A stretch of 64,000 bases of DNA from Mytilisepta virgata (Eukaryota > Mollusca > Bivalvia > Mytilida > Mytilidae): positions 12,604,001-12,668,000 of the forward strand of contig CM051515.1 in assembly GCA_028015205.1 (NCBI GenBank). The letters are read 5' to 3'. A program made the translations under genes and the position numbers. Below, piece by piece: positions 1 to 12,336 of this stretch. The notes under the pieces are model-generated. The model was not told the origin of the DNA and searched no databases. It was given only the letters and a program-made list of their open reading frames with translations. Positions within the stretch are counted from its first letter, which is position 1, and each line of letters opens with the position of its first letter.

Positions 1-1307
1 AATCCTGGCCTTGCCTTAACAACATCCAAACATTCAGAAGAATATAAATATATTACTTACTGTTTAAATAATTAAAAAAAATAACATTAATATTCCAAGT
101 TATACTATATCAGACAATAATAAACAAAACACAGAAATCAAAATTTCATTCACTGCTTTCAAATTAGATTGGAAATTAAACATCAAAATCTAAGTCCTCT
201 AATCTTTACGTCAATTCATTTTAAACATTCTGTAGACCTCAATGATCACAATCATTAACATGACACATCTCGTAATAATCTTGTTTTATCAACTTGTGTC
301 CAATTTGAAATCTTTAACGAGCATAAAAAATTTTGTTTTTGACAAAGGGCATTGAAGTTTTGGTGATATTGGCATACAATTGGTATACATACAATTAAAA
401 AATGATAAACTTTCATCTCCAAAGAAAATTCTGCAGTCCCATGGGTCTTGTCATTTATTTATCTTTGAAATGAAAGTAGATCTCGAGACATACAGAGATA
501 TTGTACTAATTCATAAGTATCATAAAATTACACTTTTTGGCCGGGTACTAACAGATACAAGATGCTTGTATTTTCGTACTAACAATGAAACAGTACTTTT
601 ATCCCAAAATTTGAACTTATTTTTACGTCAAAGTAAAATATTTAGATTCAAATTACTGATATATTGATCAAATATGAAATATTTATAATGAAAAAAGACT
701 TAAATTTCTAACATGGTGCTTAATGTTTGACACTAATATTATAAAACCTCTTGAGAAATTTCAATATTGCATTGCAAATTTTATGTCAAAACTTTTGTAC
801 CTTAATTTTTTATTAAATATTTCAAACAATACAATGAAATTTAAGACTGGTTACAATCTTGTTTTAAATCCCACTCAAAAAAATATGATATGTACCTCAG
901 ACCAAAGTGTTAAAAATAACTCGTACCAAAATGAAATCCGAATAAAATGTATTAGGTTTAAAATTGTATCAAGGTCACATTCTGTCAGTAAATCTTGATT
1001 TTTCCATCGTCCGTATGAAAGATGCATAAATAATTTTGGGTTTTTAGGACTAATTTGTGTCTTTATACTTTTACAGTATGCCTTTTTTAATAATTCTTAA
1101 ATAAATTCATGTAATCATAGTTATTTCGACTAGGATTTATTATAAAAAAAATTCTAAATATGTCTAACTTCTTAAGAAAAAATATAAATCATTTACAAAA
1201 TTATTTAATACATTGCCTTATATAAATTTGTATTTGTAAAAAAAAGTCTCCTAAAAATTGTAAATTTTTTTTGACAAAATCTACCAGAAACACAATATCT
1301 AACTTAC
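1..1307. other. AT-rich non-coding stretch, probable gene 1 intron
   Basis: Very AT-rich sequence with short ORFs only. The 95- and 91-residue plus-strand ORFs (380-667, 723-998) have no recognised motif and no splice or promoter context, and I do not call them. No repeat family was recognised. Confidence 0.5.
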
Positions 1308-1394
1308 CTCAGAAAGGACTGAACTATTTCTAATCTTACTATCCCAATGTTTTCTATAACTATCCGATAATTACAAGTCGAAGGACGTGATCCT
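1308..1394 (-). CDS. Candidate gene 1 exon 13 (weak)
   Basis: This 87-nt block starts after an AG preceded by a modest pyrimidine stretch and ends in a strong donor, CTGAG|gtaagt. One base completes Arg with exon 12 and the frame is open for 28 residues (starting GSRPSTCNYRIVIENIG). The phase fits. The protein is unremarkable and the acceptor is weak, so this may be chance. A 22-nt alternative using the same donor also fits in phase. Confidence 0.3.
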
Positions 1395-3063
1395 CTCCCA
1401 AAAGGTAAATTGAAGGTTTCACAGGCCAATTACATTTCATTAATACGGGAAAATTTGTCAAAACATTTGGTGAAAGAACTTTTGTATGATTATAAGGATA
1501 TACAGATTATCTATACTAACTTTTTATCTAAACTAATCATGCATATTGCTGACTACATTTAAAATATACAATGTGTACTGCTTGTTTATGGATTTTGTTT
1601 CATTTTATTTTCTTGCATTCGAATAAACAACAACAAATAAGGTCCCGGCCAAGATCACGATGTCACCAAGTACCAGCATTCAAATTACAAATAAAAGTCT
1701 TGGTGTGAGAATTTTATTGGTGTGTTAGTGCGATACAATGTTTATTTATTTCTATCATTTTAAATTTAATCTTAATTTTTTATGTGAACTCTAAACCATA
1801 TTGATCTGAGAAGTATCTTCTTTACATGTATGACATGAATACGACTATTCTATCCCCAAATTAGCATATTAGCACTATAATATTTTCTATTGAAAAATCT
1901 ATTTTTAATCTGAGAATGATTTCATTTTCTATAACTATTATAATAATGTATCCCACCTAAATTAATGAAAATATGAAAATGTATCAAATGAATATTGAAA
2001 TGCACCAAAAATTAAACTGGTATTAAAAGGTCAACCTTTGAAAAGCTACTCATCAAGAATTTGACAAGTACACTGAATTAAATTTCCCATTTATGGTATG
2101 CCCAGACTTGTTTTGCAATGCCAAAAGAAAAAAAAAAATAAAAAGAAAAATAAAAACAGAACTCCAGTAATAATTTTCATTAAGTATTTTCTTGCCATCT
2201 CATCTGTTATGTCAGAAAATAAGTTAAGGATGTTCGCTGCTCAGTTTCAAAATAACAAGCTTTTTTTAACATTGGTAAATATTGTTAGTGGATTATAAAA
2301 GGAACTAAAAGAGCGAAAACAAATTATAAGGCCCGTGTGCTTGTTTTCGAGATATAAGCCATTAAAAATTTGGCAGGAAAAATAAGCTCTCTTGACTTTT
2401 CATAACTTTATCATTGACAAGTTTTATTTCTCAAAAACCATTCAATAATAACAAGGATTTTATAAGATTTTTACAAATGGCTTATTATTCTGCATCCAAA
2501 AGATTTAGGAAATGTAAAATGGGTGTTAGCGAGAAAAATAATTTATGGCATTCAAATGGATAAAACCAGATGATTCTGAACATCCGACAAAAATTCAAAA
2601 ATATGACCAGCGAACATCCTTAATTGATAAACAGTTTTTGATATGAAAAGATTTACCTCTTGGCTTTACCAAATGATGATTTTATGGTGTCTTTTTTCCT
2701 ATCCTATTAAATAGGATGGGGTGGCAAGAATTGGTACTTGGTGAGAACTGGTCCCTTTTCAGTACTGGTTCTGTTCACTGAGGCTTACCCCATATCCTTT
2801 CATATATATTTTCATATCCAGTTTAGTTTTATAAATATATGGTAAGAGATCTTGTTTATGCAATTTTTAACAATCGACAGATTTGCATAAGATTCACTTT
2901 TAACAATCAACAGTTTATTCATCAAAAATGAATGTCCCTCAAGGAAGAAAAAAGACATCGCCAGTATAATTAATTAACTACAGGAAGGTGACCTTTTCAC
3001 ACAAGTTATGGCATAAATAAAGTTATCATATGACCAGATACCAATTATATTATTTAAACTAAC

Positions 3064-3205
3064 CTGGCATCACAAGCTTTGGAATGTGACGGTAGAACCC
3101 TTGAAGGAGGGTAAGCCAAACGATTCACCTCTTTCTGTGTGATTTTTGGCTTTGATTGATGACTAGAAGTTTTGTCCATTTCAGAAGGTTCAGCTTCTTC
3201 TTTAT
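3064..3205 (-). CDS. Gene 1 exon 12
   Basis: This 142-nt exon has acceptor ttaattacag and donor GCCAG|gttagt. Two bases (AT) complete an Asp codon with the micro-exon's last G, then 46 residues follow (KEEAEPSEMDKTSSHQSKPK to SHSKACDA), ending in phase 2. It contains a basic motif, KEVNRLAYPPSRVLPS. In either other frame it is closed: TAA at its second base, or TGA after 26 codons. The gene continues to the left. Confidence 0.85.
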
Positions 3206-3555
3206 CTGTAATTAAGAGGATTTGTTAGTATGAAGGAACCATTCCAAAGTGATAAGGAATGACTAAGCTGAAAGAAGAGATGGAGTAAATTGTAATGAAA
3301 CACTATCCTGAAATTGAAAAAAAAGACATCATCAAACAGGCATCAATTGTTCAAAAGTTAACCTTATTTTTCAATTTCTAATATTTCCTTTGTTTTGATA
3401 TATTTCTGCAGAGATTTACCATTCTGCACATTTTTCAGCCATACTGGTAAAGCAAATAGGCAGATATTTGATAAAAAAAAATTGGATAAACTTTTGAACA
3501 ACTGGTCCCTCAGATGGTTTGAGAATTGGTTTATGCAGTCAATATTTTCAGTGGA

Positions 3556-3592
3556 TTATCTCCCTTAACAAAAATTACCCAAAGGGAGATAA
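3556..3592. repeat. Short hairpin with GGGAGATAA arms
   Basis: TTATCTCCCTT at 3556-3566 is perfectly inverted as AAGGGAGATAA at 3582-3592. The GGGAGATAA word recurs elsewhere in the window (near 14659, 21980, 22212, 46304) and resembles short motifs common in mollusc intergenic DNA. It is probably part of a decayed short foldback repeat. Confidence 0.5.
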
Positions 3593-4604
3593 TATACAAT
3601 TATAGGTTTGTTTGGAGGTGGGTATCAATATTATCACCCTGTACAATGTTAATATCTCCCCTGAATATTATGTATAAGGCCAGATAATTTTAAACAAGGA
3701 GGAAAAACAAAGCCAGAAATGGAAATCAATAACATCAGATAATAAATCTCAAAGCAGATGAAAACAAACACTGAATTAATAATTCAGATATGACATATAA
3801 TATATATAATAATGATTTAAATTTTTCTAAAATTGAAATATAAGATTTGTGACAGTCATATACATTATTAATATTACTATAATACTAGTCATAGAAAAAA
3901 GTTAGTTTCTCATACATGTACAATAAAGGATAGGGTATGATTTCAGCCAGTATTTGGCCCCATCTGACATGAAAAATCAAAAGCACGATTTCAGATTCAA
4001 ATTTGTATCATATATATTGTATAATGATCGAACTTTAACAATCTATCAATCATTGTGCAAAATTCCTTCCCATGATGCAACAGCAACGTCATGAACGTCT
4101 GCTAAATCAAGTATTTGACGAAAAGTGAGTTTTGACAATAGATTTTGGTCAAAACAACTATGAGCAACAGCCTTGCCCAAAAAGATTTTTTAATATGATG
4201 TTTGTCTTACATAAAGACATATTTCAGTGAAATATATTTTTGGGCAAGCTGTGGCTCATATCAAAATTTTAATTCAAAGGTCCAAAAATGAGTGAAATTT
4301 GGTGGTTTTCAATGATTTCTTCAAAATTAGCCATCTGTGACAGCATATTGCCACTTATGCAGAAATCTATTGTTGAAAACAAAACATGTTCCTCAAAATA
4401 CAACATTTTAAGAGTACTTTATGATAGTTGTGAGTAGGTTTTTCATTACTTTTGATTTTGAAATTCAAGGGTCCATATATCAGGCCAAATCATACCACGT
4501 CCTTTAATATGAACCCATATCTGTCTGTGGCCCTATTTCTTAACCAGATTAACCAATATATTAAAACAATCTTTTCTGTTTTTTACAGGAAATTAGCTTA
4601 ATGT

Positions 4605-7600
4605 AGCTTACTACACTCCCCCCCCACACTTTCCTACCCACTACATAAAACAAACCTTCCTTCTGCTTTGTCAGCATCTCTAACTGTCCAGAAAAGAAAT
4701 GCTTTATATTCTTCACATTCTAAAATGAAATTCTCTTAATGTACCTTAAAACCCTCCATGCACCCCTCCCCCCAAACTCCTATCCACTAATAAAACAAAC
4801 CTTCCTTCTGTTTGGTCAGCCTCTCTAACTGTCCAGGAAAGAAATACTCTATTTTATTGTAACCTACTACACCCCACATGGTTCCTACCCACTACATACA
4901 AACAAACATTCCTGCTGTTTGGTCAGCCTCTCTAACTGTCCAGGAAAGAAATATTCTATTTTATTGTAACCAACTACACCCCACATGGCTCCTACCCACT
5001 ACATACAAACAAACCTTCCTGCTGTTTGGTCAGCCTCTCTAACTGTCCAGGAAAGAAATATTCTATCTTATTGTAACCTTGTAACCTACTACCCCCCCCC
5101 CCCCCCATGGTTCCTACCCACTACATACAAACAAACCTTCCTGCTGTTTGGTCAGCCTCTCTAACTGTCCAGGAAAGAAATATTCTATCTTATTGTAACC
5201 TACTACAACCCCCCCATGTTTCCTACCCACTACATACAAACAAACCTTCCTGCTGTTTGGTCAGCCTCTCTAACTGTCCAGGAAAGAAATAACCTATCTT
5301 ATTGTAACCTACTACACCCCACATGGTTCCTACCCACTACATACAAACAAACCTTCCTGCTGTTTGGTCAGCCCCTCTAACTGTCCAGGAAAGAAATATT
5401 CTATCTTATTGTATCCTACTACACCCCCCCCTCCCCCATGGTTCCTACCCACTACATACAAACAAACCTTCCTGCTGTTTGGTCAGCCTCTCTAACTGTC
5501 CAGGAAAGAAATATTCTATCTTATTGTAACCTACTACAACCCCCCCCATGTTTCCTACCCACTACATACAAACAAACCTTCCTGCTGTTTGGTCAGCCTC
5601 TCTAACTGTCCAGGAAAGAAATAACCTATCTTATTGTAACCTACTACACCCCACATGGTTCCTACCCACTACATACAAACAAACCTTCCTGCTGTTTGGT
5701 CAGCCCCTCTAACTGTCCAGGAAAGAAATATTCTATCTTATTGTATCCTACTACACCCCCCCCCCTCCCCCATGGTTCCTACCCACTATATACAAACAAA
5801 CCTTCCTGCTGTTTGGTCAGCCTCTCTAACTGTCCAGGAAAGAAATATTCTATCTTATTGTAACCTACTACAACCCCCCCATGTTTCCTACCCACTACAT
5901 ACAAACAAACCTTCCTGCTGTTTGGTCAGCCTCTCTAACTGTCCAGGAAAGAAATATTCTATCTTATTGTAACCTACTACAACCCACATGGTTCCTACCC
6001 ACTACATACAAACAAACCTTCCTGCTGTTTGGTCAGCCTCTCTAACTGTCCAGGAAAGAAATATTCTATCTTATTGTATCCTACTACACCCCCCCCCCCC
6101 CCCCTCCCCCATGGTTCCTACCCACTACATACAAACAAACCTTCCTGCTGTTTGGTCAGCCTCTCTAACTGTCCAGGAAAGAAATATTCTATCTTATTGT
6201 AACCTACTACACCCCCCCATTGTTCCTACCCACTACATACAAACGAACCTTCCTGCTGTTTGGTCAGCCTCTCTAACTGTCCAGGAAAGAAATATTCTAT
6301 CTTATTGTAACCTACTACACCCCCCTATGGTTCCTACCCACTACATACAAACAAACCTTCCTGCTGTTTGGTCAGCCTCTCTAACTATCCAGGAAAGAAA
6401 TATTCTATCTTATTGTATCCTACTACACCCCCCCCCCCCCCTCCCCCATGGTTCCTACCCACTACATACAAACAAACCTTCCTGCTGTTTGGTCAGCCTC
6501 TCTAACTATCCAGGAAAGAAATATTCTATCTTATTGTATCCTACTACACCCCCCCCCCCCCATGGTTCCTACCCACTACATACAAACAAACCTTCCTGCT
6601 GTTTGGTCAGCCTCTCTAACTGTCCAGGAAAGAAATATACTATGTTATTGTAACCTACTACACCCCCATATGGTTCCTACCCACTACATACAAACAAACC
6701 TTCCTGCTGTTTGGTCAGCCTCTCTAACTGTCCAGGAAAGAAATATTCTATCTTATTGTAACTTACTACACCCCCCTATGGTTCCTACCCACTACATACA
6801 AACAAACCTTCCCGCTGTTTGGTCAGCCTCTCTAACTGTCCAGGAAAGAAATACTCTATTTTATTGTAACCTACTACACCCCACATGGTTCCTACCCACT
6901 ACATACAAACAAACATTCCTGATGTTTGGTCAGCCTCTCTAACTGTCCAGGAAAGAAATATTCTATCTTATTGTATCCTACTACACCCCCCCTCCCCCAT
7001 GGTTCCTACCCACTACATACAAACAAACCTTCCTGCTGTTTGGTCAGCCTCTCTAACTGTCTAGGAAAGAAATATCTTATTGTATCCTACTACACCCCCT
7101 CTTCCCCCATGGTTCCTACCCACTACATACAAACAAACCTTCCTGCTGTTTGGTCAGCCTCTCTAACTGTCCAGGAAAGAAATATTCTATCTTATTGTAA
7201 CCTACTACACCCCCCATTGTTCCTACCCACTACATACAAACGAACCTTCCTGCTGTTTGGTCAGCCTCTCTAACTGTCCAGGAAAGAAATATTCTATCAT
7301 ATTGTAACCTACCACACCCCCCTATGGTTCCTACCCACTACATACAAACAAACCTTCCTGCTGTTTGGTCAGCCTTTCTAACTGTCCAGGAAAGAAATAT
7401 TCTATCTTATTGTATCCTACTACACACCCCCCCCCCCCCCCTTCCCCCATCGTTCCTACCCACTACATACAAACAAACCTTCCTGCTGTTTGGTCAGCCT
7501 CTCTAACTGTCCAGGAAAGAAATATTCTATCTTATTGTATCCTACTACACCCCCCTCCCCTCCCCCATGGTTCCTACCCACTACATACAAACAAACCTTC

Positions 7601-8865
7601 CTGCTGTTTGGTCAGCCTCTCTAACTGTCCAGGAAAGAAATATTCTATCTTATTGTAACCTACTACATCCCCCATTGTTCCTACCCACTACATACAAACG
7701 AACCTTCCTGCTGTTTGGTTAGCCTCTCTAACTGTCCAGGAAAGAAATATTCTATCTTATTGTAACCTACTACACCCCCTATGGTTCCTACCCACTACAT
7801 ACAAACGAACCTTCCTGCTGTTTGGTCAGCCTCTCTAACTGTCCAGGAAAGAAATATTCTATCTTATTGTAACCTACTACACCCCCCCATGGTTCCTACC
7901 CACTACATACAAACGAACCTTCCTGCTGTTTGGTCAGCCTCTCTAACTGTCCAGGAAAGAAATACTCTATTTTATTGTAACCTACTACACCCCACATGGT
8001 TCCTACCCACTACATACAAACAAACATTCCTGCTGTTTGGTCAGCCTCTCTAACTGTCCAGGAAAGAAATATTCCATCTTATTGTAACCTACTACACCCC
8101 CCACCCCATGTTTCCTACCCACTACATACAAACAAACCTTCCTGCTGTTTGGTCAGCCTCTCTAACTGTCCAGGAAAGAAATACTCTATTTTATTGTAAC
8201 CTACTACACCCCACATGGTTCCTACCCACTACATACAAACAAACATTCCTGCTGTTTGATCAGCCTCTCTAACTGTCCAGGAAAGAAATATTCCATCTTA
8301 TTGTAACCTACTACACCCCCCACCCCATGTTTCCTACCCACTACATACAAACAAACCTTCCTGCTGTTTGGTCAGCCTCTCTAACTGTCCAGGAAAGAAA
8401 TATTCTATCTTATTGTAACCTACTACAACCCCCCCCCCCCATGTTTCCTACCCACTACATACAAACAAACCTTCCTGCTGTTTGGTCAGCCTCTCTAACT
8501 GTCCAGGAAAGAAATACTCTATTTTATTGTAACCTACTACACCCCACATGGTTCCTACCCACTATATACAAACAAACATTCCTGCTGTTTGATCAGCCTC
8601 TCTAACTGTCCAGGAAAGAAATATTCCATCTTATTGTAACCTACTACACCCCCCACCCCATGTTTCCTACCCACTACATACAAACAAACCTTCCTGCTGT
8701 TTGGTCAGCCTCTCTAACTGTCCAGGAAAGAAATATTCTATCTTATTGTAACCTACTACCCCCCCCCCCCCCCCATGGTTCCTACCCACTACATACAAAC
8801 AAACCTTCCTGCTGTTTGGTCAGCCTCTCTAACTGTCCAGGAAAGAAATATTCTATCTCTTTCTC
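4605..8865 (-). repeat. Tandem array of 38 units, each containing a 28-nt micro-exon with its splice sites (gene 1 exon 11)
   Basis: The units are mostly 107-125 bp; variation is mainly in a C-tract on the + strand (G-tract in the transcript). Read on the minus strand each unit has acceptor tatttctttcctggacag (AG kept in all), a 28-nt block of nine codons (usually LERLTKQQE) plus one base, then donor gtttgt (GT kept in all). Left coordinates of the 28-nt blocks: 4656, 4801, 4908, 5015, 5137, 5246, 5353, 5468, 5578, 5685, 5802, 5911, 6018, 6141, 6249, 6357, 6478, 6592, 6700, 6808, 6915, 7029, 7139, 7246, 7354, 7479, 7597, 7704, 7811, 7919, 8026, 8138, 8245, 8357, 8471, 8578, 8690, 8805. One copy joins exon 10 (phase 0) to exon 12 (needs one base). 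The two leftmost, transcript-last copies are the most diverged. Actual use in RNA is unknown. Confidence 0.88.
4801..4828 (-). CDS. Gene 1 exon 11, example micro-exon copy (copy 2, candidate ancestral)
   Basis: This copy encodes LERLTKQKE plus a G that joins the next exon's AT to make Asp. Acceptor tttcctggacag and donor gtttgtttta are intact. It and copy 1 (4656-4683, LEMLTKQKE) share a Lys at residue 8 and have diverged flanks, whereas the bulk of the array has Gln. They may therefore be the older copies from which the array grew, but any one of the 38 could serve. Confidence 0.6.
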
Positions 8866-9370
8866 TTTATTATAATCAAATCTTCCTTGCTATAAATAAG
8901 AACAGGATTTAATCATTGACAGGAATTCAAAGCAATACAAATATTTACATAAAATTTAAACTTTACACAGCTGAGAGACTCTGACTTAATCACAATTAAA
9001 AAAATCAAATGTAAGTTTATTTGAGGAGTATTCTATTAAATGAAAGATCAGTGCCTTCCATTTGCATTCTAAAAATATAGTATTTAAGTTTTTATATTTA
9101 ATTTTAATTACAAAAAATATTTTTACAAAATAATTGACTTAATGGTGAGTGAATCAAGGTGTAAATTTACAAGTTCACTCCCTTTAACGGGTAATTTCTT
9201 CCTCTTTTAAAATAGACATCTGAGGTCACCACACAATCTTCAAAACTGTGAGAAATCAAACCAGGTCACAAGCTCTAAATGGCCTGCACAAAACAGCCAA
9301 GTGTGTAAATCAGGGAATACAAAACTATATTCAATCATTATATATATATATATATTTATCTTTAACTTAC

Positions 9371-9510
9371 CACTGTTTCAATATCAAACATCAGACAATC
9401 AAAATGTTTCTGCGTTTCTTCTAATTCCTCTTCACTAACTGCTTTAGCTGTCCAAATTTTCTTTGGTACTGGGATGTTTGGTTTGTCTGAGAGATCTGGT
9501 CTAGTTCTCC
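9371..9510 (-). CDS. Gene 1 exon 10, immediately before the micro-exon array
   Basis: This 140-nt exon has acceptor gtattttatttcag and donor GTG|gtaagt. Two bases complete Gly and 46 residues follow (RTRPDLSDKPNIPVPKKIW to LMFDIETV), ending in phase 0. Direct splicing to exon 3064-3205 would be out of frame and reach a TGA after 26 codons. Insertion of one 28-nt copy from the array restores the frame. This mismatch is what revealed the array's coding role. Confidence 0.9.
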
Positions 9511-11487
9511 CTGAAATAAAATACAAATGTATACTGTAAATTCAGAAATTAATGATTTTACAATATTCTATCAATTTTGGGTTTTTATTTTATAAAAGTT
9601 CTAACACAAAAATTTGTTTTCAGTTTGGTGAAGTACAGATGCTGAGGTAAGCAGGCTTTCAGGTGGCTGGGCATTTAAGTATGTGAGGGGCTGACTGTCT
9701 AGAAACCTTTCTGATGGCAAACACAGACCAAGAACACCAAGATCAAGACAAGAAAAAAATGACCACACCTCTCCCCCCTCCTCAAAAACCTAAATGAGCA
9801 TGAGAGCATGGTTATGAGCAGCGATGAGCATCAAAGAACATCTCCTTAAGTCACCTCCAACCACTGATGAAGGCAAATCTGGTTTGTTGTCATTCAGACA
9901 TCTTTTTGGTTTTTAAAAAAAAAAAATTTAACACCGGTATAGCATCTAGTTTTAATGATTACATCACTCCACATATTAGTTCTTTTCTCTGCTTACAATG
10001 TAATGCATATGGGAGAAATAAAAAATTATTCTGAAATTTCCATGCCATCTACAGAACACTTGGAAGCTAAGTAAACTCTTACAAAATGGAGAAAATATTG
10101 ATGGATCCAGATGCATAAAAAAATATAAATTAAAGATTTATGAACATATATCAATAAAAAATAAAACTAAAAACTTGAATTTTGGTGAATTACTACCTAT
10201 ATACATGTAATCATAATCCAAAAATTTAGGTCAACTCTCAATTTTTATCTAAAGTTGAAGAGTTTGTCAAAAATAATTACGTATCAGGAGTAAATTCAGG
10301 TACGAAAAATCTTGGGACAAAATATTTAGGGGGCTGGTACATCTACCTGCTAATTAAAGGGACCATGGTTCTATTCTTGACAAGAATTGTAAAGATAAGT
10401 TGGAAAGCCTTTTGACACCATTATAAAGGATCATCTCAATAAATCCCATCAGATGAGGAGACAAAAATGGCTGTTCCATGCTAAGGGCAGTAAAATCTTT
10501 AGCATTTTAAAAACTCCTTTATAGATGTCAAAAAAGAGTAGTCTAAAATGTTGCTACAAGAGAAGGCATGCATCAATCAAGTGAAGACAGACAAGTACAA
10601 GATGCTGTACATTTGTAATTAATTTTTCTCATTAGTAAAAAATAAGCAGGTTTCAATAGAATCAGTCTGATTAAAAATCAGGCAAATTTTCAAATAAAAC
10701 AAACTGAGATGACTAAAATTGAATTTGATTAAAAACTTACCAAATAATATCTATCTATTCCAATCACTATTATTTTCTGATTCTTGATTTTAGCTTAATC
10801 AGCATTAATTATGACTGTCATTTTTATCCAATTTTTTTTCATTGGAAAGAATTTAACAAAATCAATCACAATAAGTTGCAGCATTATTATTAGAACTTGT
10901 CAATATCTGATTCATTATAAAGTCAAACTGTCTATAGATGAGGGTCTGCTGGGAGGGGGGAAATATACTAAAGGAGGGGTTATTGGGGATCTTTTTAATA
11001 TCCAGTTTGTCATAAAGTCACAATGTCTGTAGATGAGGATCTATTGAGACAGGCAAAACAGGAATGGGGAAAATAATAAAGGGTTCTTATAAATTTTTTA
11101 TTATATAGTCAAAATGTCTTCATATGAGGGAGGTAAAAACTGGAAAAAAACATATTAAATGGAACATCACAATTGACTTATTATGATAATGTTGCGCGCG
11201 AGATTGTTAACTTTGTTTTAGCTCTGCCCCTTCCATGTAGAGCTCTCACTGTACTAGCAGTGAAATCTGTGTCCACAGTGAAACAAATAAGATGCATTTG
11301 TGTATTTAACTTATTGCCCAAGTGTACCCCACTCGTAACTGAGGGGTTACAAGAGGTTTAACTGAAAAAGGAAAAAACATGTAAGGGTACAATATCTTGT
11401 AGAGGTAGTTTACATAAAGGATAGTCATATATTTAAAGAAAAGGACTGTGAAAAGATATAATATATAATAAGACAATGGAAGCATTT

Positions 11488-11518
<31 letters not shown>

Positions 11519-12110
11519 GGGGGGGGGGAAGCCAATTAGCAATACTTGTATTAGGAAATAGGTTAGTTTGAATTAGTTCAAGAAACAGGTCCACTAATTA
11601 GTGCTTTTAACTTATGAACCTCCAATCAACTTTATGACAACTAGATATTTTGCAAAAGAAAAAAAAATTAAAAATGCCAAAACGGAAATCATTTTACATA
11701 TAATGGAAAATTCATTGAAATGATAATGATAACACATTCCATTATAATATAGATTATTGTCCTATACGACGGATGTCAAATCATAACAGATTAACTTTGT
11801 ATTGAATATTGATCTACAGGTAAACTATCAAACCATGGGCAGACAATCAAAATGTCTTCATATCTAACAAACCTACGATTATTTAAAAAAAAACGTAAGA
11901 AGCTGTACAAGCGACAGGGAACCAGAATTTACTGTATGAAGCTGCCCACCCACCTGCTGAACTACACCCAAATAAATAATTTTATTTTTAATATTGATGG
12001 ATGCATTTATGAATTTCATCTGACATTGCTTCATGCTTTGTTTTGCAAAGTCAAGAGACTGTTAAATGTCATAGAAAATTGATATTTATATTTGGCTACA
12101 AATTACTCAC
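9511..12110 (-). other. Gene 1 intron 9
   Basis: AT-rich intron. It contains a homopolymer block (29 T then 10 G at 11490-11528) and two similar short segments around 10910-11040 and 11095-11120 (CAAAATGTCT...GATGAGG-type repeats). No gene recognised. Confidence 0.6.
11490..11528. repeat. Homopolymer T29-G10 tract
   Basis: An uninterrupted T run is followed directly by a G run. It is probably the tail of a retroposed element or a polymerase-slippage tract. Length may be an assembly or sequencing artefact. Confidence 0.7.
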
Positions 12111-12336
12111 CTATAGCAGCATTTGCACTTTTGACCTTCCTCTGTACAATTTCATATGCTGTTTGAGCAGTAAACTCTGCAGGTGGGGGCGGAGCTTCCT
12201 CTTCTCTGTACATCGACAGATCAGGTGCTGTAATCGGACGATGTCTTATATAACCTGCCTTGGCACGGTACAATTTCCGATGCGAGTTGTTCAGCTCCGA
12301 TTTTAAATATCTATATTTTAATTTCTGCTCTCTGGC
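12111..12336 (-). CDS. Gene 1 exon 9, longest exon
   Basis: This 226-nt exon has acceptor cttacttattgtag and donor CTATAG|gtgagt. It encodes 75 residues starting AREQKLKYRYLKSELNNSH, followed by a linker with a run of prolines (EEEAPPPPAEF) and a basic helix IVQRKVKSANAAI, ending in phase 1. The split Gly codon is completed exactly by the next exon. No named domain was recognised. Confidence 0.88.

Noticed and set aside
2670..2800. Possible extra gene 1 exon in a less AT-rich patch
   Set aside because: No open frame with the required phase and flanking splice sites could be found.
4605..8865. CRISPR-like array of repeats and spacers
   Set aside because: Units are near-identical throughout, with no unique spacers, and the window is plainly eukaryotic.
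5107..8875. Many overlapping plus-strand ORFs starting MVPTHYIQTNLPAVWSA, resembling a repetitive protein
   Set aside because: They are translations of the array on the non-coding strand. Frames break at variable C-runs, and the minus strand explains the unit as an exon with splice sites.
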